Source of the DNA: Bradyrhizobium sp.
Lineage (GTDB): Bacteria > Pseudomonadota > Alphaproteobacteria > Rhizobiales > Xanthobacteraceae
Assembly (NCBI RefSeq): GCF_016219575.1
Contig: NZ_JACRMG010000032.1
Location: 1-64,000, forward strand
DNA length: 64,000 nucleotides
Direction: 5' to 3'
Every line of letters begins with the position of its first letter. Within the stretch, counting starts at the first letter, position 1. The translations under genes were made by a program, and so were the position numbers. The notes beneath the pieces are model-generated. The model had not been told where the DNA came from. It worked only from the letters and a program-made list of their open reading frames with translations, and searched no databases. Below are positions 63,091-64,000 of this stretch, piece after piece.

Positions 63091-63546
63091 GCGAATCGTC
63101 CTTGTCTGCGACAGCGGGAAATCCCGGTGCGGCGCAGATGTGGATCGAATCTGAAAAGCCCCGCCGCGATCGAGAGCCGCAGCATCAGCAGGCCGTAAAA
63201 GTCGCGCCCGGTCGCAAAACCTTCCGCGCGTCAGGCAAGGCCCGCGAAGTCCCACCAAGGGCGAGGACGTAAACGGGATCGTTCCTCTTGTGGCAGCACG
63301 CCCACTCGTGCGGGCATCATTATTGCGCTGCAATGCTTGCACCACAAAATTGTCTCAAAGCGAACTGCCGCGCCAGACTCAATTCAGTCTGGTCATCGCC
63401 GCGCAGCGATAGGCGAGCCTCGCGCTTCTCACGCGCTAGGGATGTGATAGGCTTTTGCGGTCTGACGCTCAGCCAGACCCACTGACGTTTCGTCCCGACT
63501 TCAAAACAATAACGCCGGCCTTCCGGCCGCACAGGGGAGTGACGCG

Positions 63547-64000
63547 ATGAAATCGGCTATCAACGGATGTGTACTTGCGCTTGCGGCGGCCTTCACGGTC
63601 GTGATGGCCGGTGAGGCCACAGCCCAGCAAAAGGCGCTCAAGAAATACGAATCCGGCACCAAGGAATTCTGGGCCAACCCGCCGCCCGACTGGTTCCTCG
63701 GCGACGAGAACGAGGCGCAGAGGGGACAGGCGCCGCCCTCCGGTCCGCCGACCGGCGCCTCGGACGCGGAGCTCGCCAATATCGTCAAGAAGATCAAGCT
63801 GCCGGCCGGCTTCAAGATCGAGGTCTACGCCTCCGGCGTGCTCGCCGCGCGGCAGATGGCCTGGGGCGACAAGGGCACGCTGTTCGTCGGCTCCTTCGGT
63901 CTCGGCAATGTCTACGCAATCAAGGACAGCGGCGGGAAGAAAGAGGTCAAGACGGTCCTCAAGGGACTGAAGATGCCGACCGGGCTCGCCTTCCAGGATG
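63547..64000 (+). CDS. PQQ-type sugar (sorbosone-like) dehydrogenase, 5' part
   Basis: Only the first 151 codons are inside the window. A signal peptide (GCVLALAAAFTVVMAGEATAQ) targets it to the periplasm. The mature part has the beginning of a beta-propeller: IKLPAGFKIEVYASGVLAARQMAWGDKGTLFVGSFGLGNVYAIKDSGG, and MPTGLAFQD, as in soluble PQQ-dependent glucose/sorbosone dehydrogenases. It starts at the ATG at 63547 after GGGGAG. The end lies beyond 64000. Confidence 0.88.
   Translation, partial: MKSAINGCVLALAAAFTVVMAGEATAQQKALKKYESGTKEFWANPPPDWFLGDENEAQRGQAPPSGPPTGASDAELANIVKKIKLPAGFKIEVYASGVLAARQMAWGDKGTLFVGSFGLGNVYAIKDSGGKKEVKTVLKGLKMPTGLAFQD

Overview
The window is GC-rich chromosomal DNA, densely packed with genes on both strands. 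It most likely comes from an alphaproteobacterium of the Bradyrhizobium/Rhodopseudomonas group (Nitrobacteraceae). The support is the hemD-mic60-hemY cluster, cobS/cobT beside a BolA and a J-domain protein, an SDHAF4 homologue, the rsmB-heparinase-purH order, and several families of long imperfect-palindrome intergenic repeats of the kind that litter Bradyrhizobium genomes. No rRNA, prophage, intact insertion sequence or CRISPR array is visible. Three tRNA genes are present: Ala-CGC, Thr-CGT and Gly-GCC. Proteins were read from the sequence only, with no database search.

Layout. 1-5.6 kb: folD with the small yggU and yggT genes, tRNA-Ala, then catabolic-type genes (enoyl-CoA hydratase, SnoaL-like, class I amidotransferase, short-chain dehydrogenase). 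5.6-14.4 kb: TerB-like protein, a cyclase with an N-terminal zinc ribbon next to a cytochrome P450, an exported esterase, an exporter, two small Cys-rich exported proteins and a polysaccharide deacetylase. 14.5-21.7 kb: tRNA-Thr, hemY-like, mic60 and hemD on the minus strand, diverging from tsaD-gpsA-EVE on the plus strand. 21.8-31.9 kb: a diguanylate cyclase with a CtrA-like box upstream, topoisomerase IB, acetyl-CoA synthetase, an L,D-transpeptidase, a membrane-anchored nuclease, an SDHAF4 homologue, rsmB and a heparinase-like gene.

31.9-35.6 kb looks like an inserted accessory segment between the heparinase gene and purH. It starts with an IS3 transposase remnant and carries a short-chain dehydrogenase lacking the catalytic Tyr, a HIT protein, two pyridoxamine-oxidase-like flavoproteins and a divergent XRE/MmyB regulator. 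35.6-50.8 kb holds purH, transporters, gamma-glutamyltransferase, several dehydrogenases, a serine hydrolase, glutathione-transferase-type enzymes, a MATE pump and a panE-like reductase.

50.8-64 kb contains the cobaltochelatase genes cobT and cobS with a GNAT gene between them, a DedA protein, and a divergent pair of citrate-synthase-like genes, one of which carries an N-terminal DNA-binding domain facing a palindromic intergenic site. These are followed by a J-domain protein and BolA, two small exported unknowns, and a conserved cnoX / LON-domain / Trm112 block that appears to be interrupted by a TetR regulator and its divergent membrane-protein target. The window ends inside a PQQ-type sugar dehydrogenase gene.

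The most interesting points are the self-facing HTH-citrate synthase locus, the bacterial mitofilin cluster, a box (TATCCSGGTATAAA) shared just upstream of two unrelated genes, the repeat element that forms the C-terminus of an MFS transporter, and the CtrA-like site before the diguanylate cyclase. None of these by itself proves a new system.
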